A stretch of 36,841 bases of DNA from assembly GCA_038226175.1 (NCBI GenBank), contig JBBRQP010000024.1, positions 1 to 36,841 on the forward strand, given 5' to 3'. The notes below the pieces were generated by a model, which was given only the letters and a program-made list of their open reading frames with translations, was not told the DNA's origin and did not search any database. The translations under genes were made by a program, and so were the position numbers. Within the stretch, counting starts at the first letter, position 1, and every line of letters begins with the position of its first letter. Source of the DNA: JBBRQP01 sp038226175 (GTDB taxonomy: Bacteria > Cyanobacteriota > Cyanobacteriia > Gloeobacterales > Anthocerotibacteraceae). Of the stretch, positions 17,729-25,763 are shown one piece after another.

Positions 17729-20389
17729 GTGAAAAAATTGCTCTCTCCTTTGGCTGTTTTAGTTGTGTTAGCTAGTCTAATTGCCTTGCCTGTTGTCCAC
17801 GCCGAATCAAAATTTGCCCCGCAAACAACACCTGGTCAATTACCAAAAGATGTCCGTCCCGCCGAATACGATATCACCCTACTACCTAATCTTAAAACCC
17901 AGACCTTTAAGGGAGCAGAGCAGATCAATATTTTGGTACAAACACCCAGCCGCACCCTTGTTCTCAATACCCTGGATATCACGATCATCAAAGCTGAACT
18001 TGAGCGCGGACAAAAGGCGATCAGTATCGTTTATGATCCAACCAAACAAATCACAACTATCACCTTTGCCCAAGCTGTATCCACCGGACTCAGACAGCTA
18101 GCCCTCGAATTTGAGGGCAAAATTAATAGCCAAGGTCAAGGTTTACATACAGTCAACTATCAAACTGACAATGGTGCTAAAACCATGCTTGCCACCCAAA
18201 TGGAACCGACCGATGCGCGGCGCATGTTTCCTTGTTGGGATGAGCCAGTCTATCGGGCGGCCTATCGTCTAGCGGTGGTAGTACCTTCGGCTTGGAATGC
18301 ATTTTCTAATATGCCCATCGAAACCTCGACCGAACTGCTTGATCGCATTACCCAAAAACCCATTGGTTATAAAAAAGTTAGCTTCGCCCGTTCACCCAAA
18401 ATGTCGAGTTATCTCGTAGCTCTCGTAGCCGGAGAACTCGAAACCCTTGATGGTCAGGCCGGAGATACCAAAATTCGGATTGTCACGCCGCTGGGCAAAA
18501 AGAGTCAAGGCCGCTATGCCCTCGAATCTGCTGAAAAATTATTGACCTACTACAATACTTATTTTAAATTTAAATATCCTTTACCTAAGCTGGATTTGAT
18601 TGCCGTACCCGGTGGTTTTAGTGGCGCGATGGAAAATTGGGGAGCCATTACTTTTAATGAATCAATCCTGCTCTTTGATCCGGCTAAGTCCTCTCAGCGC
18701 ACCAAAGAAGACGTATTTAAGGTCGTTGCCCATGAGATGGCCCATCAATGGTTTGGCGACTTGGTAACAATGGCCTGGTGGGACAATCTTTGGCTCAATG
18801 AGGGCTTTGCTTCGTGGATGGAGACTAAGGCCACGGATTATTTTAATCCCCAATGGCAGGTCTGGCTACGGGCTAACCAAGAAAAAGACGATGCCATGGC
18901 AACCGATGCCCAGCGCACGACCCATCCAATTCAGCAACCCATCCTCAATGAAAGCCAAGCGAGCGACGCTTTTGACGAAATCACCTATCTCAAAGGCCAG
19001 TCGTTTATTCGGATGCTAGAAACCTATCTCGGTGAATCAACTTTCCGCGATGGTCTACGCCGCTATATGGTAACCCATCAATATTCCAGCAGTACGACCG
19101 CTGATCTGTGGGAAGTGCTGACCCAGTATTCTAATCAGCCCGTTGCCAAGGTCGCACAATCATGGACAGAACAACCGGGTTTTCCGTTAGTGCAAGTGAG
19201 CAGCAGCTGTGTCGCTAGCGAGCAAATCTTAAAATTGGGTCAACAACGCTTTGCCCTCGATACGACAACGCCTTCTTCTACACTCTGGGCAATTCCTCTC
19301 ACTTGGACTAATTTGGCAACTAAAGGCGTACGTTCGTCGATGTTGATGGATACCGCTACAGGTACGGCTAAGGCTGGCGACTGTCAAGGCGCCGTCAAGC
19401 TCAATGCGGGCAATGTCGGCTATTACCGGGTTCAGTACAGCCCCGAGATGTTGGTTGCTCTACAAAAGTCATTACCTGATTTCCCGGCAAGTGACCGGGT
19501 CAATGTTTTGAGTGATACTTGGGCTTTGGTGCAGGCCGGACGTACCCCGCTCCCTGCTTATTTGGATTTGGTCAAGGGCGTGCAAGGTGATAATAATTTA
19601 GCCGTTTGGTCGCAGATCACCGATACCCTCTTCACACTAGACCAGCTACAACGAGATCAACCAGGACGAGAAGCCTTTCGTGCTTATGCTCGCAGCTTAT
19701 TACTCGTGCCCTTCCGCAGTGTTGGCTGGGATGCTAAGCCCGGTGAAGACCCAACGATAGGCTTGTTGCGTACTCGGCTATTATCAACACGGGCGAGTCT
19801 TGGGGATCAAACTGTACTCGCCGAAGCGCGCAAACGTTTTAGTGGCTTTTTAAGTAATACGGCTGCTCTGGCACCTGATTTGCGTCCGGTAGTCATCACA
19901 GAAGTAGGGCGCTATGCTGATCAAACTACCTATGATAAATTGCACGAATTGGGGCGTAAAAGTACGAGTACTGAGGAGCGGGATCTTTTGTACGGTGCTT
20001 TAGCCGCAGCGCTTGACCCCAAACTTGCCCAGCAAACCCTGCGTCTTAGCCTGACCGATGAACTGAGTCCAAATCAAGCCATCCGGTTAGTCCAAAGAGT
20101 TACCTTTCAACAACCAGTATTAGGCTGGAACTTTGCGCAAGAAAATATGAAAGCCTTGGCTGCAAAACTGACCTTTTTCCGACGCAATAGCTTTGTGCCT
20201 GGTCTATTGAGTAGCTTTTCGGATAATGCTCACGCGACTGAGCTAGAAAACTATGCCCGGACTAATCTATCCCAAGATGCCCATGAAGAAGTTGCTAAAG
20301 CCGCTGAAAGCATTCGCCTCAAAGCTAGCATCAAGGTCAGAGAATTACCTCGGCTAGCGCAATGGCTCCAAACGCAATCGGTGAAATAG
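17729..20389 (+). CDS. Secreted M1-family zinc aminopeptidase
   Basis: An 886-residue protein with a signal peptide (MKKLLSPLAVLVVLASLIALPVVHA). The catalytic region has the GAMEN exopeptidase motif at residues 299-303 (GGFSGAMENWGAI) and the gluzincin zinc site HEMAH at 335-339 with the third ligand E358 (NLWLNEGFA), the correct 18-residue spacing. The ERAP1_C-like helical domain fills the C-terminal third, so it is a full-length family member that removes N-terminal residues from peptides, probably in the periplasm. I choose the GTG at 17729 because AAGG is nine bases upstream and it begins the signal peptide; the frame opens earlier at 17702. A strong terminator follows. Confidence 0.9.
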   Translation: MKKLLSPLAVLVVLASLIALPVVHAESKFAPQTTPGQLPKDVRPAEYDITLLPNLKTQTFKGAEQINILVQTPSRTLVLNTLDITIIKAELERGQKAISIVYDPTKQITTITFAQAVSTGLRQLALEFEGKINSQGQGLHTVNYQTDNGAKTMLATQMEPTDARRMFPCWDEPVYRAAYRLAVVVPSAWNAFSNMPIETSTELLDRITQKPIGYKKVSFARSPKMSSYLVALVAGELETLDGQAGDTKIRIVTPLGKKSQGRYALESAEKLLTYYNTYFKFKYPLPKLDLIAVPGGFSGAMENWGAITFNESILLFDPAKSSQRTKEDVFKVVAHEMAHQWFGDLVTMAWWDNLWLNEGFASWMETKATDYFNPQWQVWLRANQEKDDAMATDAQRTTHPIQQPILNESQASDAFDEITYLKGQSFIRMLETYLGESTFRDGLRRYMVTHQYSSSTTADLWEVLTQYSNQPVAKVAQSWTEQPGFPLVQVSSSCVASEQILKLGQQRFALDTTTPSSTLWAIPLTWTNLATKGVRSSMLMDTATGTAKAGDCQGAVKLNAGNVGYYRVQYSPEMLVALQKSLPDFPASDRVNVLSDTWALVQAGRTPLPAYLDLVKGVQGDNNLAVWSQITDTLFTLDQLQRDQPGREAFRAYARSLLLVPFRSVGWDAKPGEDPTIGLLRTRLLSTRASLGDQTVLAEARKRFSGFLSNTAALAPDLRPVVITEVGRYADQTTYDKLHELGRKSTSTEERDLLYGALAAALDPKLAQQTLRLSLTDELSPNQAIRLVQRVTFQQPVLGWNFAQENMKALAAKLTFFRRNSFVPGLLSSFSDNAHATELENYARTNLSQDAHEEVAKAAESIRLKASIKVRELPRLAQWLQTQSVK

Positions 20390-20408
20390 CCCGGTAACAA
20401 TTAATTTC

Positions 20409-20440
20409 AACAGCTGCTCTCGCGTGGGCAGCTGTTTTTT
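20409..20440 (+). terminator. Rho-independent terminator of the M1 aminopeptidase gene
   Basis: A perfect 9-bp stem, AACAGCTGC (20409-20417) with GCAGCTGTT (20428-20436), is followed by a run of T to 20440. It lies 20 bases after the aminopeptidase stop and just before the convergent lipB end. Confidence 0.9.
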
Positions 20441-20450
20441 ATTAAACTAT

Positions 20451-21107
20451 CTACGTCTCTAAAGGAGAGAACACTGCTCTCATTAGCTCGACCTCAAATA
20501 CTTCTGCAAACGCTGCGCTCACCAGTTTTTGGGTCTCTATCAAAGTGATACCTGGACAAAATAGTTCTAAACTGCCGACTGGTTTGGTCAGACCACAGGG
20601 CACAATCACTTCAAAGGCTGCCAGATCCGTTGTCACATTGAGAGCAAAACCATGCAACGTGACCCAGCGTGAAACCTTGATTCCAATCGCCGCAATTTTG
20701 TGATCTTGTACCCAAACGCCAGTCATCCCAGAAACGCGCTCACCGACTAAATCTAAAGGCTTAAGCGCGCGTATGATCACCTCTTCGAGTTGTCGCAGGT
20801 ACCAGTGCAAATCTTTTTGATAATAACTCAAATCTAAAATCGGATAGCCCACTAGCTGACCCGGCCCATGGTAGGTCACTTCACCGCCGCGCTCCGTGCG
20901 ATGCAGCGCAAAGGTACCAGGCGCAAATTTGACAAAATCTAAACTAGAACCCTGACCCAGGGTATAAACCGCAGCGTGTTCCAGCAAAAATAATACATCC
21001 GGGTGTTCTGGCTCGCGGATTTTTTTTTGTTGTATCTGCTGTTGCCAGACCCAGGCTTCGGTATAGAGAAGCAATCCCGGTTCATAAAGTAAGCAAAGAC
21101 GTTTCAT
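20451..21107 (-). CDS. lipB: Octanoyltransferase LipB
   Basis: A 218-residue cytoplasmic enzyme that moves the octanoyl group from octanoyl-ACP to lipoyl domains, the first step of lipoic acid synthesis. It carries the LipB signature RTERGGEVTYHGPGQLVGYPILDL, the catalytic lysine region KIAAIGIKVSRWVTLHGFALNV and the catalytic cysteine in VPCGL. The length is normal for the family. Its ATG overlaps the stop of the NIL-ferredoxin gene by four bases, so the two are translationally coupled. Confidence 0.95.
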   Translation of the reverse strand: MKRLCLLYEPGLLLYTEAWVWQQQIQQKKIREPEHPDVLFLLEHAAVYTLGQGSSLDFVKFAPGTFALHRTERGGEVTYHGPGQLVGYPILDLSYYQKDLHWYLRQLEEVIIRALKPLDLVGERVSGMTGVWVQDHKIAAIGIKVSRWVTLHGFALNVTTDLAAFEVIVPCGLTKPVGSLELFCPGITLIETQKLVSAAFAEVFEVELMRAVFSPLET

Positions 21108-21508
21108 AGACCTGTACTAATCGCTCCGACAGGACAAACCGGAAGACACTGCTCGCATACAATACAGCGCGAACGTTGAAACTGTAACTCAAAGGTGATG
21201 GCGCGTAGGGTTAATGCTTGGGTCGGACACACCCCGGTACATAGACCACAATGAACACAAGAATTAGCATCAATCAAAATTTCACTGCTCATCGAAGAGA
21301 CCCCAATACCCTGCTCGCGTACCCAACTCAAGGCAGCTTCTACCTGATCAAGACTGCCCGAGACCTCGACGACCATCTTGCCTACCTCATCAGGAGCCAC
21401 CTGAGCCCGTAAAATATTACCTGCTACGTTAAAATCCTTGGCGAGGCGATAGGTGAGTGGCATGTGTACCACATGGGGGGGGAAGGTCAAGATAACGCGT
21501 TTCTTCAT
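21104..21508 (-). CDS. NIL domain-2[4Fe-4S] ferredoxin protein
   Basis: A 134-residue protein. Residues 1-75 are an NIL domain, as found at the C-terminus of methionine ABC-transporter ATPases, with ILTFPPHVVHMPLTYRLAKDF at the start. The rest is a bacterial-type ferredoxin with two complete sets of cluster ligands, CVHCGLCTGVCP and CIVCEQCLPVCP. Such NIL-ferredoxins are widespread in cyanobacteria. The role may be electron transfer; as LipB supplies substrate to the Fe-S enzyme LipA, coupling of the two genes is suggestive but not evidence of a partnership. Confidence 0.9.
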   Translation of the reverse strand: MKKRVILTFPPHVVHMPLTYRLAKDFNVAGNILRAQVAPDEVGKMVVEVSGSLDQVEAALSWVREQGIGVSSMSSEILIDANSCVHCGLCTGVCPTQALTLRAITFELQFQRSRCIVCEQCLPVCPVGAISTGL

Positions 21509-21535
21509 GTGTTTAGTCTAGAACTTGCTACGCAT

Positions 21536-21574
21536 AAAAAAAGCAGGAACGCTTAAAACGCTCCTGCTTTTTTT
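21536..21574 (-). terminator. Bidirectional terminator between hli and the NIL-ferredoxin gene
   Basis: A stem of AGCAGGAACG with CGCTCCTGCT (one mismatch) is flanked by seven A on the left and a T-run on the right, so it has a T tail on either strand. It stands 20 bases after the hli stop codon, which is its obvious use. Confidence 0.85.
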
Positions 21575-21594
21575 CATTTAGGACTGAAGCAAAC

Positions 21595-21762
21595 TTACTT
21601 GGCGATGATGCCGAGGAAGTGCAACACGCCTTGGCCGGTCATTGCTTCGAGAATCAAAGCAGAGACAAAGCCGATCATGGCCAGACGACCATTGAGCTGC
21701 TCGGCGTAAGGAACGAAACCAAATTTGGCTTCATCGGTAACCGTGGTTTTGTTGGTAGTCAT
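21595..21762 (-). CDS. High-light-inducible protein (HLIP / one-helix protein)
   Basis: A 55-residue gene too short for usual ORF cut-offs. After a hydrophilic N-terminus (MTTNKTTVTDEAKFGFVPYA) comes EQLNGRLAMIGFVSALILEA, the chlorophyll a/b-binding-family helix with the chlorophyll ligands E and N and the arginine of ExxNGRxAMxGF, then a short C-terminal segment MTGQGVLHFLGIIAK. HLIPs sit in the thylakoid (or photosynthetic plasma) membrane, dissipate energy and help chlorophyll handling under strong light. The ATG follows GGAG by eight bases. A strong promoter and a terminator flank it, so it is a single-gene unit. Confidence 0.95.
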   Translation of the reverse strand: MTTNKTTVTDEAKFGFVPYAEQLNGRLAMIGFVSALILEAMTGQGVLHFLGIIAK

Positions 21763-21800
21763 GATGCGCTCCAAGAAGAATAATTTATGAAGACTCCCTA

Positions 21801-21829
21801 AATATAACGCAACAAAAGTTAACAGTCAA
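21801..21829 (-). promoter_or_regulatory. Sigma-70 type promoter of the hli gene with an HLR1-like element
   Basis: On the minus strand TTGACT and TATATT are separated by exactly 17 bases, 38 bases before the hli start codon. The spacer holds two GTT-starting repeats ten bases apart, GTTAACTTTT and GTTGCG (21806-21823 region). That recalls the HLR1 site of the response regulator RpaB, which consists of two GTTACA repeats at this spacing, but several bases differ. The promoter call is firm; RpaB binding is tentative. Confidence 0.75.
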
Positions 21830-21967
21830 GATCCACAGGTATGAGATGTGGGTTATCAAAAGGCATAGAGCTAGCTTTTTAGATATGCGAGTATTGCCCA
21901 ACCCTCCTCCCCCAACGCTGATAAGACATCGGAGCACAGGACGATTGTGTTAAACTCAGAGCTACAT

Positions 21968-22041
21968 GCGTCTGTAGCTCAGTGGATTAGAGTGCCAGGT
22001 TCCGGTCCTGTAGGTCGGGGGTTCGAATCCCTCCAGGCGCA
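21968..22041 (+). tRNA. tRNA-Arg (anticodon CCG)
   Basis: The sequence folds as a full cloverleaf: acceptor arms GCGTCTG and CAGGCGC pair over seven bases with one G-T wobble, the D-stem is GCTC/GAGT with a terminal wobble, the anticodon loop is TTCCGGT with anticodon CCG, and the T-arm is GGGGG-TTCGAAT-CCCTC. The anticodon stem has one mismatched terminal pair. CCA is not encoded. The discriminator is A. It reads the rare-type arginine codon CGG. Confidence 0.95.
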
Positions 22042-22047
22042 AGTTTT

Positions 22048-22075
22048 TTCCCTGACCAGGGAATTTATTTATTTT
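22048..22075 (+). terminator. Terminator-like hairpin after tRNA-Arg
   Basis: TTCCCT and AGGGAA form a 6-bp stem over a GACC loop, followed by a T-rich tail (TTTATTTATTTT). It lies seven bases after the tRNA and ends just before the next gene. Confidence 0.6.
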
Positions 22076-22088
22076 CATGAGGTTAGCC

Positions 22089-23108
22089 ATGAGTTTAGAA
22101 GCATTGGATCGGGGTTTACCTATCACTTTAGTCACAGGATTTTTGGGTAGCGGCAAGACAACTTTGGTAAATCATATCTTGACCAATAATAAAGGCTTTA
22201 AAACTGCCGTCATTGTCAATGAATTTGGTGATATTGGTATTGATAGCGCCTTGATCGTAACTACCGATGAAAGTATGATCGAACTTGACAACGGCTGTGT
22301 CTGTTGTACGGTGCGTGAGGATTTGATTGATGCGGTATTACAAATTATGGAGCGGCCTAATCCCGTTGACCATCTGATTATTGAGACCACTGGACTTGCT
22401 GACCCTGGCCCGGTCGCGATGACTTTTATGAGTCCGCAGTTACGCCCTTTGACTCGTTTAGATGCGATTGTTGGCGTGGTTGATGCGGAGCATTTTGCGC
22501 CGGACTTATTCAGTTCGCAAACAGCTATTAGTCAAATTGAATATTCGGATATCGTCTTACTTAATAAAGTCGATTGCGTAACGTCAGAACGGCTAGAGCA
22601 ACTCAAAAAACAAATCAAAGAAATTCGCCCTGATGCTCTGATTATTCCTACAACCAATAGCGAAGTTGACCTGCGGCTGATTTTAGATGTGGGCGCATTT
22701 AATATGGATCGGTATTTTGCCCAGCAGCCCGCCGAACCTGAAGTGCATGATCACGACCACCACGACCATGATCATCATCATCATCATTTTGAAACCGAAG
22801 GCTTTTCATCGGTTTCCGTTGAGCTTGAAGAACCGCTGTCTGTTCAAAAACTCGAACACTTTCTCAAGACGTTACCCGAGGGCGTATTCCGTGCCAAAGG
22901 TTTTATTTGGCTTAAGGAAAATCCTGAAAAAGTTATTTTGCACATGGTCGGCTCTCGTCTGCGTTTAGACTATGAGCGCTGGAAAACCCCACCCAAAAAT
23001 CAAGTAGTCTTTATTGGTCAAAATATTGATAAAGAAGCCATTCGCCAAGGCTTTTTGGCCTGTGTAAGTACCAAGACTAAACCGAAAGCCAGAGGCTTTT
23101 TGCGCTAG
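22089..23108 (+). CDS. COG0523 (CobW/ZNG1-type) metal-handling GTPase
   Basis: A 339-residue G3E-family GTPase. The P-loop GFLGSGKT is at residues 17-24, the metal-binding CxCC motif CVCC at 70-73, and the G-motifs ETTGLADPGP and LLNKVD follow. A histidine-rich loop of about 15 residues (around 218-235, HDHDHHDHDHHHHH) separates the GTPase from the CobW C-terminal domain, which typically buffers zinc, cobalt or nickel. It probably delivers a metal, most likely zinc, to a client enzyme; the client is unknown. The ATG at 22089 is chosen with GAGG six bases upstream. No Zur box could be recognised, since the tRNA terminator lies directly upstream. Confidence 0.88.
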   Translation: MSLEALDRGLPITLVTGFLGSGKTTLVNHILTNNKGFKTAVIVNEFGDIGIDSALIVTTDESMIELDNGCVCCTVREDLIDAVLQIMERPNPVDHLIIETTGLADPGPVAMTFMSPQLRPLTRLDAIVGVVDAEHFAPDLFSSQTAISQIEYSDIVLLNKVDCVTSERLEQLKKQIKEIRPDALIIPTTNSEVDLRLILDVGAFNMDRYFAQQPAEPEVHDHDHHDHDHHHHHFETEGFSSVSVELEEPLSVQKLEHFLKTLPEGVFRAKGFIWLKENPEKVILHMVGSRLRLDYERWKTPPKNQVVFIGQNIDKEAIRQGFLACVSTKTKPKARGFLR

Positions 23109-23166
23109 TTTGCATTCAATCTAAATAAATGTTACGATTTATTAAGAAGCGTAACGGAGTTTAGAT

Positions 23167-23496
23167 ATGTTGACCAATCCACTCATAGCTCAGTCCACCC
23201 AAACCATCCCCGAAGTTGACCTTGATTTCAAAGAGTTTTTTGTCACGCTGGTCTCGACCGCCTGTGCTGAAGGCCTGACCCTCAACCAAATTGACCGCGA
23301 AATTACCCGCATCAAGGCCGAATTACTGGTTCCCGGTCTCGATAGTTGGCCGCTCAAAGAATGGGCAACCCAAGCCTACTGGGCTTACCAAAACCGTCCG
23401 CAAGGGTCAAAATGTGTTGAAGTCTGTGGTTTGTGTGGCAAGATTGCCCCTTACCGTGAACTCAACTGCGCTAGTTTTTGTCCTTACTCGGCCTAG
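23167..23496 (+). CDS. Small Cys-rich protein of unknown function
   Basis: A 109-residue protein I do not recognise. The N-terminal 80 residues look alpha-helical and acidic, without signal peptide or membrane segment. The end carries five cysteines in CVEVCGLCGK and CASFC, a pattern able to bind zinc or an iron-sulfur cluster. The ATG at 23167 follows CGGAG by seven bases. It lies 58 bases after the COG0523 metal GTPase on the same strand and could be co-transcribed, so it might be a metal-dependent client, as speculation. Confidence 0.7.
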   Translation: MLTNPLIAQSTQTIPEVDLDFKEFFVTLVSTACAEGLTLNQIDREITRIKAELLVPGLDSWPLKEWATQAYWAYQNRPQGSKCVEVCGLCGKIAPYRELNCASFCPYSA

Positions 23497-24306
23497 TTAA
23501 AGTAAGCGGGTGTGACTAAGCACGGGAATTTGTTGGCGTACTTGGGCGATGCGTGCTGGGTTAATCGATGCAATCGCCATGCCTTCACCATCTCCTGCAT
23601 CCGCGAGCGTATTACCCCAAGGATCTAAAATCATCGCATGACCGTAGGTTTGGCGACGGGCATAGTGCTCACCGACTTGAGCTGGGGCAAACACATAACA
23701 AGTATTTTCAATGGCTCTAGCGCGTAACAAGGGTCGCCAATGATCCTTGCCGGTATAGGCTGTGAAGGCAGAAGGCACGACGAGGATTTCTGCACCCTGC
23801 ATGGCAAGTTTGCGGTATAACTCAGGAAAACGTAAGTCATAGCAAATTGACAAACCAATCTTGCCTAAGTTACCCGTATCTACCAAAACCACATCATCAC
23901 CGGGAGCAATCGTATCCGATTCGCGATAGGTGTTACCATCGGGCAGATTGACATCAAATAGATGCAATTTTTGATAACGTCCGAGTACGTTGCCTGTCGG
24001 GCCAATCAGCAAGGCCACATTATGAACCTTCCCATCCCCTGTCGGAACAGGAAACCCACCACCCAAAAGTGTAATGTGGTAACGCCGTGCAGCTTCTACC
24101 AAAAAAGTTTCGGCATAATCCGCAATCATGGCGGCTTTGACCATCTTTTCTTCTTCTGGCCCCATAAATGCAAAATTTTCTGGCAGACCAATAAAAGTCG
24201 CACCCCGGGTGACAGCTTCGGCGATCAGGCGTTCGGCTTGGGCGAGATTACCCTGCAAGCCGGGGGTACTCGTCATTTGTAATGCAGCAGCAATGTAAGG
24301 TTTCAT
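23497..24306 (-). CDS. Nit-type carbon-nitrogen hydrolase (probable deaminated-glutathione amidase)
   Basis: A 269-residue nitrilase-superfamily enzyme with the full triad: E43 in LPENFAF, K113 in RYQKLHLFDVNLPDG and C155 in GLSICYDLRFPE. The KLHLFDV and CYDLRFPELYR blocks are those of the Nit1/NitFhit branch, whose studied members hydrolyse deaminated glutathione or omega-amides such as 2-oxoglutaramate. That is a repair reaction of general metabolism in the cytoplasm. The ATG at 24306 is used; a GTG directly before it lies too near the GGGA sequence. Convergent with the Cys-rich protein gene; stop codons are adjacent. Confidence 0.88.
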   Translation of the reverse strand: MKPYIAAALQMTSTPGLQGNLAQAERLIAEAVTRGATFIGLPENFAFMGPEEEKMVKAAMIADYAETFLVEAARRYHITLLGGGFPVPTGDGKVHNVALLIGPTGNVLGRYQKLHLFDVNLPDGNTYRESDTIAPGDDVVLVDTGNLGKIGLSICYDLRFPELYRKLAMQGAEILVVPSAFTAYTGKDHWRPLLRARAIENTCYVFAPAQVGEHYARRQTYGHAMILDPWGNTLADAGDGEGMAIASINPARIAQVRQQIPVLSHTRLL

Positions 24307-24490
24307 CACCTATTCCCAATGTAAAGTTATCCTAGCCTAGATCGTTGCCTAGCAAATTAGAAAATGCAAACCGTATAGAAGTAGTTTGTATGTGTTTTGT
24401 ATTCTTTGTGAAAAACGATAGTAGTTCTGTCGTGTCAGTGACCATAAGTAACCTGAACTGTATTCTTGGCTTGTATGACTTTAATTAGCT

Positions 24491-24811
24491 TTAGTCAATT
24501 ACAAAGGGCTTTATTTGCTCAACTATTCCTGTTTCCATCCCCATTCTTTCTACGAGTAATGATATGTCTTTGAATAAAGACCGCTCAGTTTGTAAATTAT
24601 CTTCCACAATTATGTCAATTATAGTTTCTAATGCAACCTCTCCTTCTCTTGCATTAATCATTTCATCAAGTAAGCTAACTATTTCAAATGGAAGTTGCAT
24701 TGACAAAGTATCAAGTACTTGATGGAGCTGTCTTATCAAACCATAATGAGCATCCTCGTTAAAGGTGAGTTTGGCTTTTTCGGGATCTTTGTTGGAAGCA
24801 TCAGGTGACAT
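24491..24811 (-). CDS. Small immunity-like protein (MafI-like)
   Basis: A 106-residue, all-helical, acidic protein. The region LPFEIVSLLDEMINAREGEVALETIIDIIVEDN, followed by a short helix with LLVERMGME, resembles the MafI family of polymorphic-toxin immunity proteins, in which an E/GE-ALE-x2-I pattern precedes a helix ending in M(G/N). I have not run a search, so the family is tentative. It lies 14 bases after the Imm40-like gene and follows decayed toxin/immunity sequence, which supports an immunity role. No intact toxin gene is in the window. Confidence 0.6.
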   Translation of the reverse strand: MSPDASNKDPEKAKLTFNEDAHYGLIRQLHQVLDTLSMQLPFEIVSLLDEMINAREGEVALETIIDIIVEDNLQTERSLFKDISLLVERMGMETGIVEQIKPFVID

Positions 24812-24825
24812 AACTGTTAAACCTT

Positions 24826-25197
24826 CTAGGAAATTTCTGGCACAATTGTAAAGAACACTAAATTTTGACTTGTATTGGGGTATCCGCTTATATAGCTTTT
24901 TGTATATGAGATACTTCGCCTGACATAGTCATACTTGGTTTCACTCTTTTTGATATCACAAGACCAATTATTACCATGCAAGTCTAGTTTCTGACTCGTA
25001 ATTTTACACACATCTCCTCCTAATACTGCTACTTCAATTTTTTCAAATTCATCGAGTAGTTTTAGCACTTGACTTTTATCTAAAGCCCAATTATTGATTC
25101 CCATCTCATGTAATGGAATGCCGCAACTGACAAGCTCTTTGATTTGCTTCGGATAATTTATCATCGATTTTTTAAGACTAGGGATTGCAGAATTCAC
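24826..25197 (-). CDS. Imm40-family immunity protein (probable)
   Basis: A 123-residue cytoplasmic protein. The segment GINNWALDKSQVLKLLDEFEKIEVAVLGGDVCKI carries the pattern of Imm40, in which (G/V)NNWAL, a helix and VLGGDVY follow each other; this protein has C where the family usually has Y. Imm40 members neutralise toxin domains of contact-dependent or secreted polymorphic toxins. The start is not certain: the GTG at 25197 or the ATG at 25164, neither with a good ribosome site. It heads the intact gene pair on the minus strand and starts 38 bases after the decayed E5-like immunity frame. Confidence 0.7.
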   Translation of the reverse strand: MNSAIPSLKKSMINYPKQIKELVSCGIPLHEMGINNWALDKSQVLKLLDEFEKIEVAVLGGDVCKITSQKLDLHGNNWSCDIKKSETKYDYVRRSISYTKSYISGYPNTSQNLVFFTIVPEIS

Positions 25198-25235
25198 TAT
25201 TTACCATACTGCTATTTTGCAGCATTTTTGTGAGG

Positions 25236-25477
25236 CTATCCTGTTATTGGTGGTGCCGTCAAGATCAACATATCATGAACTCCTATTTCTAACTCAATAA
25301 ATTCAGCAGCAAGTAGATTATTGTGACGGGCACTGGTTGCATCAACGACCAGATGCAGTCTAATCTCGATTCAAAGCCCGGATAGTGCCAAATTCCGCCT
25401 TCGATTTATGCAACAATCAAGCTACGTTTTGCTGCCTATTGACATACACCAATAGCCGCTGATGACGTGAGTTTCAT
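25236..25477 (-). pseudogene. Decayed colicin E5-type immunity gene
   Basis: On the minus strand an ATG at 25477, with GAGGGA eight bases upstream, begins a frame MKLTSSAAIGVCQ-stop-AAKRSLIVA-stop-IEGGIWHYPGF. This closely resembles the colicin E5 immunity protein as I remember it (MKLSPKAAIEVCNEAAKK..., DGGHWLNPGF). After CIW at 25349 the homology moves to another frame, giving NNLLAAEFIELEIGVHDML and ending TAPPITG before a stop at 25236. With two stops and one frameshift it cannot make a full product. It lies immediately upstream of the two intact immunity genes. Confidence 0.6.
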
Positions 25478-25554
25478 TACGACACTTCCCTCAAGTTCAA
25501 AAAAATCTTCAGCCGATTCATATAACTTCCACGGTCACCTTTCACTTTGTTATC

Positions 25555-25756
25555 TCAATGACATTTGATACGGTTATCTGAGTTCCACTTTGGAGCTAAC
25601 TTATCACTAATCTGTGTTATCTCCCTAGTTCTATTGTTGACAATAATATGACTATCTCTTGGATCATAAACAGTAGTAGTGTCATTTCTTTTTTGTCTAA
25701 CAGGTGTTTTTTTGCTCCACAGTTATCAGTTGATCTACCTCTTCGGTTCCAACATT
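25555..25756 (-). pseudogene. Decayed colicin E5-like ribonuclease toxin C-terminus
   Basis: A 55-codon minus-strand frame (25555-25719) ends KRNDTTTVYDPRDSHIIVNN, RTREITQISDKLAPKW and a short tail. It matches the end of colicin E5-type RNase domains (RRNDPATAY, then V-V-ND--G-IVQVS---DPNW). Before it, in another frame, GTEEVDQLI (about 25730-25750) could be the preceding helix. E5 toxins cut tRNAs with queuosine anticodons. Only about 65 codons remain and the frame is broken, so this is a dead fragment; the delivery part of the toxin is gone, replaced by the mrr gene on the other strand. Its matching immunity remnant follows 77 bases downstream, the natural order for such pairs. Confidence 0.55.
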
Positions 25757-25763
25757 TGACTCA

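Noticed and set aside
21947..22156. Short frames on both strands across the tRNA
   Set aside because: They run through tRNA-Arg and are only by-products of its sequence.
24310..24490. Regulatory RNA or gene between the Nit-type hydrolase and the immunity genes
   Set aside because: The stretch is A+T-rich with no stable hairpin, open frame or terminator I can defend.
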